A stretch of DNA of 64,000 nucleotides. Origin: Pomacea canaliculata. Its lineage: Eukaryota; Mollusca; Gastropoda; Architaenioglossa; Ampullariidae. Every line of letters starts with the position of its first letter. Position 1 is the first letter of the stretch. Position numbers and translations under genes: made by a program. The notes beneath the pieces are model-generated. The model was given only the letters and a program-made list of their open reading frames with translations. It did no database searches and was not told the origin of the DNA. Shown piece by piece: positions 33,257-48,200 of the stretch. The stretch covers positions 31,112,737 to 31,176,736 of the forward strand of contig NC_037594.1 in assembly GCF_003073045.1 (NCBI RefSeq), given 5' to 3'.

Positions 33257-36200
33257 TTATAGATGTGAATTTGACACAGGCTTTTGTTCAAGAAGCATTT
33301 TCATATCTCTTAAGGCCTGGCATATCTGTTCTGCAAGCCTTATGGCGCTGGTATCCTTGTCTGCTGTCCATGATGTTATCAGGAAAGTTAATCTGGTAAC
33401 AAAACATGACAGTAAGAAGACAGCATAGTCAAACACTTGTAGAATAAAAGGCTCTATGCACATGCTAGTTTTGCTTTCACTCTACATGTATTGTGTCTGT
33501 GCTGAATGAGATATTGATCTATATTATCTATTTTGGTCTGTAGTATTTCAATTTGTGTTGGCACATGCTAGTATTATGTGCATGTCTACATCAAGTTAGC
33601 TGAATGAGCCCCACACTAACAGACTGTTCTGATGAAACTATGTGAAGAGTGTAAATGTACCAGAATCACGATTTATACCCATCTTTTCCAAAAACAAAAA
33701 TATGAAACCCCCTTTTCTTTACATACTGCTGATAATATGTATACAGGAACACAAAACTAATAAAGGTGACCAAAGATTGCATGAAGACCAATTTATCAAA
33801 ATTTTTTTTCTTCTAACAAATCTATTCATGCATCTGCTGTGTAAATCAGTTTTTTGACTTATCTGGCCATACACCATGAAAATACATGTCATTTCAATAA
33901 CACAATACTAGCATTTTTGCAGCTAGGAAATCACCATATGAAGCATAAATACAACCTGTCTTCTTGAATGCAGTAAAATACTCCATAGCCATGTGGACAC
34001 ATCGGAGCAACCCCACCGCACACTGTCGTGTAGCCAATGCAACTTGTTGAAAGGATGAAGTTACCTCCACCTCCACTGAATAAATTTGATATCGCTTTAC
34101 ATATAGAAAATTACAAGTGATAGAACTCAAGGATGAGAGGTTTCAGGGCGAATATCTACAAAGCCCAAACAAGAAAAACAAAAATACTAGAACAATTTCA
34201 ATTCATGTGAACGAAGGCATAACCATGTGTTTAAAACAAAACTATGGAAAGGTCCTAGTAGACATCTGTCTCCTTTTAGATTTTAGAGATACTGTCTTGT
34301 CCAGAAGGAATTAGGTTGGAACAGTTGATTTCTATATATTCTGAATTTCATTATAGTTCTGATTTGTATTCTTTTAGTTTTTTTTTTGTGATTTATTTTT
34401 TAAAGATTCCATTTGAATTTTTTAATTTTGAGGGTACTAATACCTTCATGACATACACTATGACGATGCTAATGAGTTAATATTAATGACTGTCATAGAA
34501 AACATTCCTCTGACCTGGCATGTTAAAAGTCACCTGAGGGTTTTGAACTTTTCTTATGTTGTGACCTTTATAACCATGGTCTGGAGGTTTTACTCAGCAC
34601 AAATCTGCATATTATTTATGTTTTCTTGTAAGAATGGTAAATATATTTTTGTTGTATATGATATATACTAGCCTGTCATGTCAGGATAATTCCATAATTT
34701 TACTAATTCTGTAAAATGTGCAGATAACAGTGAATGTATTGATAATACCCATATTCATGTAATTGTAACATATTATGAGCAAAGAACTACTGGATTTGCT
34801 TCTTTGGAGCCTCAGTTAGATCTGATCTAATGTACTAATGAAAAGGCACATCTATGAAACTAAAAACAACAAAGTCATTTCTAGATTTACCTTCTGGAAA
34901 ATGCTGGATCAACAAATATTTGGGGGGTCTCTAAACCTTCTTCTCGTGCTATCATTGCCAAGCCATACAGATGTCTATCACAACCTTGAAAACAACAAAA
35001 AACATTAAATTATAATTAAAAAAACCCAAAGAAACAAAACTGATAAATAGGTGTGTCATTTGTCTAATGATGATTGCCCCTCCTTAACAGAAGTTCAATT
35101 ACTGTCAACATATGACCAATATTCTATGCAATGATTTGTGGCTGTCTGGAAATGTAGTTTGCAAAAGGGTGAAATTCTTATAAAATCATATTCTTGCAAA
35201 ATAACAAATAAAATTATTCATCTAAAGCACCTAAAACAATTAGAGATCATTGCTAACCTTCTAGTGCTGTTGCTTCCTGCATGAGCTGATTATGTTTCAC
35301 AACAGCAGACTTAAACAGCTTCAACCTGTCCACATCCTGCCAAAAAAAAAAATGCTTAAAAATGGCAAAGAACAAAAATTATACTGTCAAGGTTTTTAAC
35401 AATGTATGCAGAATGGAGTTTGTCAATAACTTTTTCTATATCAACAATTATAAAATGAATAATTTTTGAGAAATTTACACATTTATCCAGTCGCACAATT
35501 TAAATTTAAGCTACCACATCTGATAGACTTATTCAATTGCATTTTAATAATAATAATAATAACTGTGTTTTTTAAAGTGCATTTTCCCGTTTGGATGTGA
35601 GTTCACAGTGCTGTGCAAGAAAGACTTCGAAGAAACCAAACATACGTACAAGAACATAAGCATCAGCAAACAATGAAAAAACAGTAAGTGTATGGACTGA
35701 GAACTATTTAGTGAGCAGAACAGTTCTTTTGATTGTGCAAAATATTTGTTTAAAAAAATGGGTTGAAGAGAAAGAGAATTTTAAACAACGGGAACTGAGA
35801 AGGAAAAGAAGTGTCTGATAAATTTCTCTCATCTCCATGGCATAGAGAGGAGGACAATCCAAGGAGACCAAGTCCAGGGGTAGGGTGTCAGTAGCTTAGA
35901 CAGATATCCTGGGATAAGGCTGTGAAAACAGTAGCACAGAGTGGCGATCTTGTAATTGAATGCGAACTTGGACTAGCAGCCAGTGAAGCTTGAGGAGGAG
36001 GGGTTTAGCATTAGCATAGTCTTCCTTTCGCCTATGAAAGATAATACGACAATATTCCAAGCCTTTTAAAATTTGTCCAGCAGGGGGTTAGGAAGATTAC
36101 TTAATAGAGTCACAGTAATCAAGCCATAGTAAATATAAGCTTCAGAGATAAATGTTTTTAGTTGCAGAATCTGACAGGAAGGGTCAGATATGACTGATCC

Positions 36201-39200
36201 TGCAAAATTCAAGATGGACTTACAGGCTGCGCTGAGGTGAGATTCAAGAGATAATGATTTGTTGATGGTCAGATCAAGATTCTGGATGGTCTACAAGAAA
36301 GATGTTTTAACCACAGAGAAAGCATATCTTTGCAATAATCCACTAAACAAATATGGAATAAGAAAAATAGCTAGAATTTTCAAAACTCTGGCTGGCCTTG
36401 ACCAGTGACCAATGTTCACACTGCAATGCAAACTGGATTAGAATCTGAAGCAAGCATTCTTAGAAGCAGTATTGTTAATTTAAAGTTATCTTATGATACC
36501 TGATGTCTAACAGCATTTGGCTGCTCATAAAGTTTAGAATGGCCAAATTGGTCTTCCAAAAGCCATGAAGGTGAAATAGCATGATTTCTACAAGGAAGTA
36601 TAACAGATGCAGTGCTTCGATATCTAGTTTTAAGTAAACATTAAAAACCTTTGAGTGATGATCTTCCATGGTCTGGCACCATATGCAAGCTTCAGAAGTG
36701 CATGATCGAACAGTTTCTGTACGAGCATGATAAAACCGACGTGTTGTGCGGTCTCATAAGTTGGAGCAAACCTGAAAACAGTGATGGAATCTACACTTAT
36801 GTACACACATTAAACAAGAGATGCTGCTGCTTACAGATCATAGATCATATCTCATTTATATTGTCCAAATTTTTTAAAAAAGACAATGTTAAAGATCATA
36901 CTAACAGTTTGTATTTGATATTTTTAACAAATATCAATAGATGTTGTAAATTTATAAAGTCAGTGAATTATAGTGGCTTACATACAGCTGTTTAAAAAAG
37001 TTTGAACAGTTGTTATAAGTCACAATACTTAAGCAACTAGATGTTTCTAAACACAAGAAGCTGCTGAAAGACTTGATTTTTCAGCTGTTCTTTTTTCAAT
37101 GGGTCTACCTGCATGCACAAGTTACAAGTAACTGGAGTGAATTTAGTACCAGAAACTATCAACTAAATAACAGTGAATAACCCCCTCTGATTCTTGAGTT
37201 GTAAGCTTACAAACACCCCAACTATCCCATAATATGAACTACCCAAACCTGCCTCTTAAAAATTCCCATTACTTATGAGCTTATCTACAAAAGCAAATTA
37301 CTTACTTGCCATGCATTCGATAATATGCAAGCTGTAGAGCTAGCTGAACATGAGTATCAGGGTGAATATTTGAGACTTGGGATAGTTTTTGCCATAGTCA
37401 AAGAAGCGTGCCACTTCACCTCCACACTCTGGCTCTATCAAAAAAAAAAAAAAAAAAAGTGGATAATCAGGATGATGTAGATGATGATGATGATGATTTT
37501 GATTCGTATAATGGTGCCAACAGGGACTGATCTTCTCAAACAGGCAAAAACATAGCAACAAAAATTAGTAAAGAGAATACTTGTATGCCAGATAGGTTAG
37601 AATCAAAACTGGTTAAATAAAAGTTTGGAAATGGTATCTGAATTGCTCAGATTACCATTGATTGCAAAACAATTTATCACTAAATATTGTCAGAATTTTT
37701 TTATCCATGAGCACACTTCACCAGCAAATAGATCTGAAAAAAGTTATAAAAAATAATAATTACTTCTTGACACATTTTTGACTTTTGAATTTAAAAAGTA
37801 TTGGATAAAGAAATTACCCCTAAGCAATACTGTGTTTAGACACTTGAATGGACATAATAATATATACATACAAAAATACATTGTTTCAAGCTATTCATTT
37901 ATACCAGTTTGGTATAGTTCTCTTTTGCCTCGGGTATTCTGTCACACAGATTGTTGTCAAGATGAAAATGAAGATATTCTGGTTCAGGGATACTGCGCAC
38001 TCTCCGAGATCCCTTAAACAGTACAAAAAAGGCATTAGAAAAGAAAATAAAAGCAATGAATTTACATCCTGCTTAGTGTAAAAATTATGTAACTTAAGAC
38101 TTAATAGAGTTGATCTCTTTTTCTGCAAAATCTCCATAAATTTTCTCAAATGATAATGTCATCTATTATCTTTAGTCAGCACAGAGATTTTGACCTGTTT
38201 TGGTTGTGATGTTACATAAACACTCAATTATTATTGGGTTTTTTTCTGGTTCCATTCACTACCTTAAACTCACTTTTCCACTCGCGCTGTCTGCTAGTCC
38301 GTGTTGTTTGTTTTTTAATGCTGAGCTGTTCTTTGAGTACAGATTTTTCTGTATTGTTTATGTCTGTTGAAATGTCTGTCATTTGTCTGCTGATATATTT
38401 TGGTTGTGTATTTTTTTAAATGGATTTTGTATTCTTCTTTGCCCTTCTTTTGTAACATGCATTGAGCCTCCTGTTAAGTAGGGAAACACTATCAGTTCTC
38501 TTTATTTGATTGATATTATCCGATCGCTTATTTATTTCAACAATTCTCATATTTAATATACTGTGTTTCCTGGTTGTCTATATGAGTGATTGCCTTACTG
38601 TGTTGTAACAACCACTGCATGAACAGGTTCATTACAGTTCTCTCATAACTGTAATAGTGGTTTGAAGCTGTGCACTAAGATGTAAAAAAAAAAAATTTCA
38701 AATATTTTAACAAATTAACTACTGGTAAATGTTTTACCAGTTTTTACTGAGTAAATATCTTTAACTCTCTAGTTACTGTTTTGAACTCTTAAGTTTCTCT
38801 TTCAAAATATTGATCAAACCACAATCTGTGAATGTTCTATCCCACAGCTCATAACAATATTCTCTGTATGTTAAAACAAATTTTTGAAAAGGAAATAGGA
38901 AAGGATATCATGCCTTGATTCAGCCAAATTTTAGTATCACTACACACCCACACTATATCTGTTAAAGGAAAGCAATTTCCCCAAGTTTCACTACTCTCTC
39001 TCTATATATATGATGTACAAAAGAATACAATGTAAAATACTTCAACAATCTCAATGAAATTCACAATGTACATTAAATCAATTACTGAAACAAATATTCC
39101 TTCATTACTATTAATCTCCACTAGCAGTCTTAACCCTCGTATCTACAGGTAAACTTTCCAGATGTTTAATGTCTGGTTCTGTCTCATTCCATGCTCTTCT

Positions 39201-42200
39201 TTGACTAACCAAGCCATTTCTGAAAATCATTTTGAATTTTCTTCAACTTTTACTGAGTTCTGATAGACAGGTGATTTATTATGATTCAGTCTCTACTGTA
39301 TTTTTTTTTTAAAGAGATTGTTTTCTGTTCTTTTACATATAAAAATAATTGTTATCACTCTCAATAAAACATTATTAAACTATATTACATTAACTTTGAT
39401 TAATAACATATTCTACACTGTGTCTTTCTTGTTGCTCAATTCATCTGTTCTGTCCTTTCTTCAACAAATATGGCTTTATAGATTCATAACACTCCCTTTC
39501 AATATTTTTCTCCTAACTCCAGAAGATGATGACAAGTAACATTTGCAAGCACTAATTCGTTATCAATTTCCTGTAGTAAAATGTGAAACTCAGATCTAGT
39601 AAGTGACAACAGTTAGTCAATTTGAAAGCTATCCAACAGCAATAAATAAAACAAAGATCTCAAGAAGGTAAAAAAAGAAAACAAAGCTGTAAAACAAAGT
39701 CTAGGTAATTTTTTGCCTTAGCCATATAATTCTGAATTCTGTACTACTGAAGATTTCCTGTAATAATTACAGCTAATCCCCAAGTGTAAACAGGTCTATT
39801 CATGGCTCTGTTAACTGATGAACTTCAAAATTATTTTCAAATGACTTCAGTAATCAAACCAGCATAATGAAAACTATATGAATATGTTGTGCTGATGTTT
39901 GATATCATTATTATCATGTTTACAAATCATTGTTACCTTCCACTGTCCTTTACATTCCAGAATTTTGCAGTGGACATAATATGTACAGAAGACCAGCATC
40001 ATGCCATCAATCGGTGAATGCTGAAAACAGAATTTTTGAGTCATCAAACTTAGGTAAGTCTATAGATAAGTCATGCAACAGTACAAAACAAAATGAACAT
40101 TCATAAGCCTAAATAGATGAATCTAAAAATTGGACGATTATGCATAATTCTCTTAATAATGAAGAAAGCAACAGTACTCCCCAAAACTATGGATATACGT
40201 ATATATCACAAGAATCACAAAAACAGCACCCAGGAAAACAGAACAGCATATAGAGAAGAAAGAAAGAAGAAGTTTGAAAAAAAGCCTGTAATGCCTTTGT
40301 AATGTTTGTTTTGTTAGGTTTAAAGGTAAATTCTAGTCAGTTAACACAACTGTATGTTGAATATAATTTTCATGCTCAAGAAGAAACATCATCTAACATA
40401 CTTGGTATACAAATCACTTTGTAGTGCCAATCTCAACTTTATAAAAAGCTTCTTTTACCATTTGGCTACAGGCTCCTACAACTCTCTTAATCCAATATCA
40501 TGCTTGTCGTTAAGTGCAGGGATGGCTAAGGTGCAGGGATGGTAATCTTTTTGTATTATTCACTCAAAATCTTTACCTTATATGAGACTTTAGCAAAAGA
40601 AATGTATCATTACTTGACTACCACCATCTGGGACTGCGTCGGAAATTGCCAAGACTTACTCCTACAAAACCTAACAAATCAGGTATACTGCAGGAAGTAT
40701 AGCTTTAACTCAGTTTAGGGGGCAATAAAAAATGTTAAAAAAAAAAAGTTAAAGTACTATTTTTTAAGGAAGCAGCTTCAAACGTTTTTTTTTTACAGGA
40801 AAATAAACATTTTGCTAACATGCTTTACATCCCTTCAAAAGGAAATGCAATTTATGCTTAACAGAAGTGTATTTTGCATCTGTTTCCATGACTTGAAAAT
40901 GTCATTCCAGATACCTCTTTTCCTATGAGATTAGAAATTTGAAAGAATTCAGAAAACTAAATGGAAAGATCACATTCTTTATAGCTTTGACTGATAATTT
41001 AACTTCATATTTCATCTCTCATAGTTTTATTGTAATATGTTTAAAAAGTGAAGAAACTGACAAGCTTTAACCACATTTTTAAAATGGCAATAAAGGACAA
41101 TAATGTTCTATCACTTTCAAATGATACCAAGGTTCTTCCCTTCTACAATAGTTTTGAAATCCTTCTCACAGATTATGCAGAATTGGCAAAGAGATGAGGT
41201 TTCAAGGATTATCTATAAACTATACAGCCCAGAATATTTGTGGAGGAATAGGATGTCTGAGTACACAACTTCAAAGCTTTAAAGAGTTAAAAAGAAAGAT
41301 CTCAGAGCTTAATCTACTCATGGAGTGAACATTACTGTATTTGATAACACAACTCCCAGCGAATGTAGATATATTTCATTAGGTGTAGATAAAATTTTCA
41401 GCATTAATTCTCATTAACCACAGCATGTCTATTTTTGCTTATGTTAATGACACAGGCACAGATATCACAGGATTGTTGATTCTCCAGTCAAATAAAAGAA
41501 TAAAGATAAAAATCATGTGTTGCAGAAAACTTCTTAAGTATTGTTTCAGTTACTTACATCACAAGTTGTGGCAAATGTTCCATTCTTGAAGGAGATGAAG
41601 TTCAATGTCTTATCAAGCCATTTGTTCAAAGGATTACCAAAAAGTGCTTTCAATGACAGCTAGAAAAATATAAATAAAACTTCTTATAACCATTATCTAC
41701 AAAATATACTTTGATAATGATACAAAATTGAATCATTCATGAACATTTTATTCAAAACATGCCAGTTAATGCCAGTTCAAATGATACAAAATGCATCATG
41801 ACATAAACACAGGTGGGCTTATTACAGCTTATCTGCAAAGACTGAAAACTGAAGCATATTGCAAAAAAATAAAATAAAATAAACAACCTAATTTTGCTAG
41901 ATAATCTAGAAGATATGTGAACAAAAGGAAAACCAGTGCAACTGGCTAATTTGCCATGTGGCAGGTCAAAGATTTCTCAATCCTCAAATATGGTAATATA
42001 TATTTTATGCATATATCCAAAGCCAGGGATAATACATCCATTCAACTACTATTCCCCCCTTCCTTTGCACAAAAAGGGCTCAAAAGCTGCCTATGTGGCC
42101 TTTGATTCAGACATCCAGCTAATTCCAATATAAACAGATATGAGAGATTCAGGCATTGTGGTTCTATTTTGATGTGAGAATAGAAAAAAATTGTATCATA

Positions 42201-45200
42201 AGGGTATGAGCTTCGATCTGGCCTTTGTAATCATAACCAGGAAACAGAAAGGCCAATTGCTTTGTTTTGCATTTGGTGTGAAGTAAAAAAATGTGTGAAT
42301 GTTGTAATGCATGCATGGCTGAGCAGAGAAACATGAGCGTGATGTGACATAATGCTTTCATAGACATTCTTGGGAGATTGAACTTCGATGTCTTTCTGAA
42401 ATATTGCTTTTAAGTATTGCTTTTTATCCACCCAATTACCATACAGAAATATTTGTCTTGATGAGGTCAATGCTTAAAAATAATTAAACACCACTTTGAG
42501 TTTTGATTTGCCATGCCAAAAAGATGATGCCTACATCTGTGGTAGGTGATTACTCTCCCACCAACCAAAACTAAACCCCCTGAACTTTTCAAAATAAGGT
42601 AAACAGCTTAGAAATATATAAACCTTAACCTTGAATAATAGTGTAATCATATACAGACTGAAAGGGACAGAAAACATCTAAACTGAGAAAGAATACTTAC
42701 ATCATCTGCATTGGATGGGCTATCATCATCAAGTCCCATTACAAGAATGCACTCCTCAATCTTTTCTAAAGTATGAAAGTTTTCAGGGTGTAGTGCAAGC
42801 AGGTGGCTCCGTACCTATAACATTTTTGCACAACATTTTAAAGCTCTTAAATTACCAGGTACATTCAATTCCAGTTGGTCAGTCTGCAAGTTTGAAAAAT
42901 ATTAAATTTTAGTGATTAAATAACTCTGAATGCTGAATTTTGATTTGTGACTCAATGACTGAATCATAAGATTTTAGAGAAAAACATAACACTGCTACAT
43001 TTGTATTTCTAAGCAAATATGCACAGAGATCTCTTACTCACTCCTTCACATCATGCAAATTCTTTCTTTCCCATTCCTCTCATTCACACACCTAAATGTA
43101 CATATACACACATATACCAACTGCAAACACAAAGAACATAAGAGAATCTTAGTTCTGTTGAAATCTACTAGCAGTTGTGGGATTACCTCTGCCCATGAAG
43201 TACGTTCTAAAGCAGTGAAATAATGCATGCCAGAAGCCTCTGGCAGTAATGCTGCCCTGTCAATGATCTTTTGTAATTGTGCCTGAAGCTCAGGGACAGT
43301 CAACAAGTTATTTTGATCATCTAGACACTGAAAACTGAAGACATGACCCTTGCACATCACCACCACATGGCTTGGGCATGCACCTTCCAGCTCTGTGAAC
43401 ATTTTTTCAGCATTATTATTATTAAAAATCCAAAACACTAAGCATACAGTCCTCCATCTAAAGGGAAAACTTCTCACAAATTTTGAAAACATGTTCATTC
43501 ATTAAGACTTACATTCTAGCAATATATGTATAATAATAAGCAAAAAATGACAGGAAAATTAGTCATTATGCACATTTCCACTAAATTTGAAAATTTAGTT
43601 TTAGATTTGCACTTGACAAGAGACATGGAAAACACCAGTGCAACAATGCCAAAGTCTTTACCTGAGTGAAAATGCTCAACAAGATGATCCTTAAGAACAC
43701 CAGGAATTTTGCATGTATTGAACAGACGATGAAACTGCTCCATACAAAGTGGTGTTCCTTTTCCATCCTTTTGAGGCTTTAACTGCTCTCTGTCAGGTAA
43801 CCCAAATATTGAAAAAAAAAAAAAACCCATAAAACTCTAGTTCACAATAGCTAATGATTAATAAACAGTTCCCCATCCATAAAATGCATGGGGTTTTCAG
43901 ACCATTAGGGGTTTTCAAACCTTCAGTAAAAATTATGGAGATCTTGGAGAAAGTGTACAGATCGTTGAAAATTGTTATCTTGATCCTTGGTATGAAGAAT
44001 CTGATTTTCATATTTTTAGGCATATAAAACTGTTACTGACATTTGATAAGCAATAATGAAATAAATATCAGCATTCAAATGTCTTGTTTATTAATGGTTC
44101 ATGCAAATGACACTTACAACATAAATTCTTTTACATTAGCAGACTCCCCTTAACAAAAATCTGAAACTCTCCTAAACAATTTATATTTTTATGTGATGGA
44201 AGTGATTTTGGATCACCGTCAGCATAGCTTTACTTGGGTGACTGATCAGGCTGATCATTGGATAGTTCTGACACTGCCTCACATTTCCTTATTATGGATG
44301 GAGATCCAACTACCATGATAATGTATCTTTACTCCTAACTGTGAGTGTTAGATGTCTGTATGAGTTTGTATGCCTGCCCTTGTAAGCAAAAGAAAAATTT
44401 CTGTCTTGGGTCTCCTCGACAGACAATAAAGTCTGATTTGATTTGATTTGATTTATTTTAGGCAGAGATATGACCAGTGGCTGCATCCACTCTTGTAGTC
44501 ATTGCTTGGTTGCCCAGATCTTCCAACACATGATGGAAAGATTCTTCGCTATTTCTTCTCTGCCACTTTTATCAACTCTGCAGGGGCATTGCCACTCCAG
44601 GGGAATTTCCTCTCTTCAGGCTCTGAATTGCCTGCTCTATCTTTTCAAGTAGGAACTGCAAGTCCTCTGGATCAGCACTGATTTCATGGTTGTCCTGGGA
44701 AATGTTCAGATCTGTCATCAGCAGGAAGATGTAAAGCTCAGTGCTGCACTCCATCTAGCAGTTTTGAACAGCTTTGCCATTAGAGAGCAGGTAGCAATTT
44801 CTGTCTTCGATCATAGACATTTTCTGCTGGCCCTTGATAGTAAGGGTCTTGAGCAGGTGGTATACCTTCTGGTAGTCACTCCATCATCAATCTCACTGCA
44901 TCATCTCTTTGATCCAGGCTGCCCTTTATGCCTTTCTGTATCTCGTGGATTTCCTCTCAGTAAATAGTGGCTGCCACGGGGTTTTTCAGTTTTTCCTTCT
45001 TCAGGGATGAATAGTGGTCACAAAACTCAGCAACTTTCTTGTGACCCAGGACTGTTTCTTAGCTTTGGGTGTCCAAGAATTTTTTCGGCCTGGGTTGATC
45101 TGACTTTTGGTATAGGGACAATAATTATAGTCAAACACAGTTCATGGCAGGATTGATTCCCTTAAAAGCAGTTGGTCACTATGGTTTCGAGTCAAAATGA

Positions 45201-48200
45201 TTGGTGACTCAGTGATCAAGCAGTCTCTTTATGTTCTTTATTTATGTTAATTTTGTAGAAAGTCATATTCTATGGCAAATGGTTGGCCAGAAGTAGTCTA
45301 TTTTAAAATGTACATAATTTATTTTTTTTTAAGTCATATAATAAAGCACAAACTGTCAGCCGTAAATCGTAAAAGAGATAACATTTGCATCCATGAAAAA
45401 ATTTTGTGATGCATCTAACGCTGGGGTTGTAATACTTTGAGGAAGTTTTACTGTACACCTAAATTTTTTTTATAATGTTTCCATCTAATTTTAAGACTGC
45501 ATGGAAATAAAATCATAAGCATTTCAAAAATCTTCAAAGGTACTATATTTAACTTACATAACTTTTACTCTTGAAAGACTGCATAACCCTACCCATCCAA
45601 AAATGAATATTAGCTCTAAAACTGTACTTTAAAGAAAATAAGTAATATAGAATAATCGTAACTTTATCTGAATATCTTGAAAATAATATGCTGTTACCTG
45701 CGAATCGACTGCCAGAATTGCAGGGTGAAGAAAAGCAACATGGCAGTCCTAGGAATCTGCGTCCCTGTTTCTGGTTTCCAAATATCATAAATATAAGGGC
45801 CTGGTCCAAACATGTTCATCAGTGGTGCAGGCAGCCGAGTTTCAAAGTAACTGTCTTCCCACCATTCCTGTAGCTAAATGGGTGATATATGCTCTCATAA
45901 TCTACAACTACACTGATTTACATAAATATATTTTCAGCCTGGTTATGACATGACCATACAGGTATTAGGTTTGCTATGTGTCCATACATGTGTGCATCAA
46001 AAATGAGGCTAAAAGCAAATGTTGCTAACAGAGATGAGAATCATATCATGCACACTTTATTCTAAGTGACATTTTCTATTTTCTCACAAAACCAAATGAA
46101 TTCCAACCCTATATCTAAATAACTATAAAAAGACAGTTATTTACATCAATTTAAAAAGAAGACTTTTTCAAATTTTAAGGTTTTGTTGTCTTACAGCTAG
46201 TAAATTCAAAAAGTGTGGTATGTGTAGGCAAAAGACATATCAGTTTCAAAACAGAAAATAAAAATTGCACAATATCAACAACTGAGAAATGCAAACAAAA
46301 TTTGTGTTTTATAACATTTAAATTATAGACTGCAGTTACTTGGACAGTGGATATACTGTAAAGTAATTCCAAAAGAAATCTCAAATCAGCAAGGAAAGCA
46401 CACAAGCAAAGAAAATAACTGTTTTGTTCCTCAATAAAAGTGAAAAGAAGCAAGAAAAAAGTCTTTAAATGCCTAAATGTGCTGAAGGAGATAATGTAGA
46501 ATTACATAAAACATAGTCCTTAACACATTAGGTATATGGCGTAAAGAATCATATAACCGAATCCTTGGCTGCAGAATTTGCGTGTCAGACTACACTTTTC
46601 ACTTCAACTTTGAGAATCCTACTTTTAACAAGCTAAGCCCCTCTCACTTAAAAATAACTTCTGCACTTGGTTAGCCTTTCAAAATGTGCAAAAAGGTTAT
46701 ACAGCACTCTTCATTGTCAGTCTGGCTTTCCTGATGTCTTATCCAACATGCTCTGTCCAGTCAAACAGTTCACTTAAGAGTGACTAATTATGAGACTATC
46801 TATGATGCACTGTATCTGTACCTATAGTACATGGTCAGAAATAATTTGATGATCGTTGTTTTATAGCACACAACCCATGACAAGGAAGGTCAATACTGTA
46901 TACACGATGGTCTTACAAACACTTAAAATAGTTTAAAATAATCTCAAAATAGCTTTAAGCTTACCCAATTTCTACGCTGCTTAGATCTCAACACCAATTT
47001 ATCATGAAGAAATTGCCCCTCACCATGGGCAAACTTCCAACACAGATGTTCTGTTGCTTGGTACTCTTCATTTGTCAAGAATGGTTTTACTGAAACATGC
47101 ACACACATATACACAAAAATAGGACATATCATCAAAAACAAAATGTATGATGTAGGAACAAAATAAAGTATTGACATGGTACTGAAGTATGTCGAAACTT
47201 TCCATACATCCTATCATGACAAGTTTAGTAAAGATCTTGATATAAGACTGATTATTACTGAATTTTACAAATTTGTTTGCAACTGCTATTTGTTACATCA
47301 AGAACTTTATTTGTATTTTTTAAAGGCCTGTTTCATGGATCTCGTTGTGAAAAAGGAAGGAAGAATATCATTTATGAAAGTGAATATGTATATCAGTGTT
47401 ACTATCATCTGTTGTCAACAAAAATATTTCCCACACTTTAAAAGATGATATCAGTAAACTACACTAAACACTTGGAGCTGAAGAAACAACATGACAGTGA
47501 TCATTATCAGGTTGAAAGCATACTTTGCTAACATGTAAATGGTTTATGAGCCAGTAAAAGATGCGCTTTATATAAATACCCTTGATCCTTCTTTACTATC
47601 TTAATAGATGACACAGACAGAGATGTGCCACATCTTAAGCTGAAAATATATAATAAAAATAACTGAATTTGTAAAGTGCATAATAGAATAACACAAACCT
47701 CTCACATCTGATCTGTGGCACAGAGAGGAGGGAAGCACAAACTGACCAAATTGACTGACTCAGATGCTAAAGGCATTAGTAGCTTAGACAGGCATGCTGG
47801 CGATAATAGCACCACAGTGTTGCCATTTTGTAATCACTGCAAGTTTTGACTGGTGACCAGTGAAGCTCATGGAGTTGTAGGAAGGTCTACTTTTCACCCA
47901 AGGAAGCCAATATCAGCAGCATTATTCTGAGCCCTTAGAAGTTTGTCCAGCAGCAATTAGGAAGATCCAAAAGAAGAAAGTTGCAGTAATCCAGCCAGAG
48001 CAAAATAAAAATAAACATGAGGCCTTTGGAGGCAGAAACTGAAAGATAGAGTAGGATGTAACTGATCCTATGAAACTCAAGGAAGATGGACTGCACTGAT
48101 GTGAGATTCAACTAATTGCAACTGTAATTAAAATGCAAAATATTTACTTATATATCCTGGTCTTTACTAGAGCATTTTGTTTCACTTCTTTCAGTTGTCA

